A DNA stretch of 64,000 bases, taken from contig VZSF01001069.1 of assembly GCA_013398295.1 (NCBI GenBank), positions 86,780-150,779 on the forward strand. The letters run 5' to 3'. This DNA is from Chionis minor. Its lineage: Eukaryota; Chordata; Aves; Charadriiformes; Chionididae. The notes under the pieces are model-generated. The model was not told the origin of the DNA, searched no databases, and worked only from the letters and a program-made list of their open reading frames with translations. The translations under genes were made by a program, and so were the position numbers. Every line of letters starts with the position of its first letter. Within the stretch, counting starts at the first letter, position 1. Positions 62,557 through 64,000 of this stretch are shown piece by piece.

Positions 62557-63044
62557 TGAAAAATATTATACAAAAGCTTGTTAACAATAGGCTTTTCTCA
62601 CTGAGACTGTGCTTTTAGAATCAATTTCTAGCATGCCTGTGGATTAGAGGAAAATACAAAAACAAAGGAACACAGAAGATCTCAGCTACATGAGTCCTTA
62701 AAAAAATTTTCTAATCAAAGACTGTGCAGTTTACAGTATGCAAGTGAGAATAGTACCAGCAAATTTTGACATACATGCAGCCGAGTGGGAATCAGCCAGA
62801 GGCTGAGTTGGGAACACTGCATCTCTGAGTTGCAGATTCTTCCTCCCCTGCTGAATTGCAAACCGAGTGTCAGGACCTGTCTGACTTGGCACCCTGCCTT
62901 CTGGAAAAGTGAAATGCAGCAATTGTTGAATAGTACTTTTGCCTTGATTTCTGCTTTCCTTTCTCAAATCAACTGGATATACTGCACCTGAAAGTTTATA
63001 AGTCCCCTTAGCCAGGCCATTCTGTTGCACCAGAGAGGTCAGTT
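62557..63044 (+). other. FBN2 intron 11, middle
   Basis: About 490 bp of intron between two CR1-type elements. It is partly GC-balanced (62770-62910) but shows no recognised feature. Confidence 0.65.
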
Positions 63045-63420
63045 AGAGCTAGGTTGTTCCTGACCATTGATTGTACACCCTCTTCTTAAGAAAGGTCAAT
63101 TGATGGAGGTTCCACCACTTCCCCAGACAGTTGCAGTGCTCCAACAGTTGAACTTCCAGAAAGTTTTCAGAATGTTTCATCTTATTTAAACACTATTTTG
63201 CAAAAAATTTCAGCTCATTGTTTCTTGTCTTATCCCCAGTATATAAAGAAGGCAGTTCAGTCCTTTTCTCATTGCACTTTCTTTGTGTACTTGAAGACTG
63301 TTACAGTTCCTTCTTCCAAGTTGTCCTCTATGATGTAGCAACCCAGCTTTTTCAGCTCTTTTTGTTTGTGCAAGAGTTTTCTGTACCTCTGATCTCTGGC
63401 TGGGAACTTCAAGAGGCTTA
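63045..63420 (-). mobile_element. Ancient CR1-like LINE remnant, antisense
   Basis: On the + strand the order is ggaggttccaccacttcccc, cttgtcttatccccagtata, gtacttgaagactgttacag, then agcaacccagctttttcagc. It resembles the reverse complement of old CR1 subfamilies found in birds, crocodilians and turtles (ttgtcctgtcctctgtatat, acttgaagactgttatcatg, aaacaagcccagttctttca). It is highly decayed and its boundaries are approximate. Confidence 0.7.
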
Positions 63421-64000
63421 GACTCCTGCTGCATCCTTGGGCCTCAGGAGCTCTGAGAGCATTGTAAATGTGGAGTGGGAGTTTTACTCTAAATCTGTCT
63501 TCCATGGCTATTCTTTCTTTACAGTGCATGGAGAGCCCTGCTGCTTTTGTTCCCAGCACTAGATTTTGCATCACTGAAATCAATAACATTTAACTATGGT
63601 CGACCTTGACTCTTGAGGAACTGTCTTGAAATGTGCTGAGCATCTTCTGAAAGCTGACATATTGAATTAATGTGTCTTGATGAAATCTAGTTCATGGCTT
63701 GTACTCATATTCTTTGTAACTTGGGGACCAAGTTAAAAATATCTGAAGCAGACAGGTATTTGTTATCTATTTGATAACACACATATTTATTATGGTTGTG
63801 GGTTTTTTTGCTTTTTGTTCAAATGAAGAAATAAACATGAGGGATGATAAAAATCTAAATACATATTTGTTACAAAGCTAGCAACTGAAAAAAGTGAAAA
63901 GCCTTTATAAACTGTACTTTTTGGGGCAATCATCCTGGGTTTGAATCATTAAAAAGCAGGGATAAATAACATTGTGGTGGAGCATGGTTATGACAAATGC
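63421..64000 (+). other. FBN2 intron 11, to window end
   Basis: AT-rich sequence with no recognised exon, repeat or gene. The next FBN2 exon must lie beyond the right edge. Confidence 0.75.

Noticed and set aside
61272..64000. A further FBN2 exon in the last 2.7 kb
   Set aside because: No AG/GT-bounded segment encodes a D-x-D-E-C cbEGF pattern there; the stretch is intron with CR1 elements.

Overview
This window is vertebrate nuclear DNA from the 5' part of a fibrillin gene on the + strand. I read it as fibrillin-2 (FBN2). The organism is most likely a bird: there are several CR1 LINEs in both orientations, CR1 3' ends of the avian type (variants of the attctatgattc tail), and a solo LTR whose ends resemble avian endogenous retrovirus LTRs. 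I cannot name the species. A single N at 175 beside simple-sequence tracts suggests a draft assembly.

Eleven coding exons are visible, all bounded by AG/GT: 1-106 (3' part of the first coding exon), 978-1060, 4875-4973, 5316-5411, 7768-7863, 38561-38758, 47086-47211, 57201-57326, 59137-59289, 60055-60288 and 61134-61271. Together they encode about 484 residues. Domains in order are: end of the propeptide with a furin-type RVRR site, fibrillin unique N-terminal domain, three EGF-like repeats, first hybrid domain, two calcium-binding EGF repeats, first TB (8-Cys) domain, a glycine-rich linker, and a fourth EGF-like repeat. The glycine-rich linker identifies FBN2, because FBN1 has a proline-rich segment at this place. 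The start codon and signal peptide lie left of the window. The next exon lies beyond 64000.

The rest is intron. Positions 1 to about 330 are GC- and CpG-rich, as expected next to a promoter. Intron 5 is about 30.7 kb and makes up nearly half the window. It holds an old antisense CR1 (about 9150-10430), a roughly 109-bp unit present twice 2,008 bp apart, and a solo LTR (19629-20178). Intron 6 carries two sense-oriented CR1s separated by a small CpG-rich patch. Intron 7 has a CR1 scrap. Intron 11 has a sense CR1 and an older antisense CR1-like element.

I see no second protein-coding gene, RNA gene, CRISPR array or operon. The other open frames are short, lack homology that I recognise, or are translations of CR1 or exon read-through. 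I found no new biological system. The observations most worth checking are the duplicated 109-bp unit, the intronic CpG patch, and the lineage-specific make-up of the glycine-rich exon.
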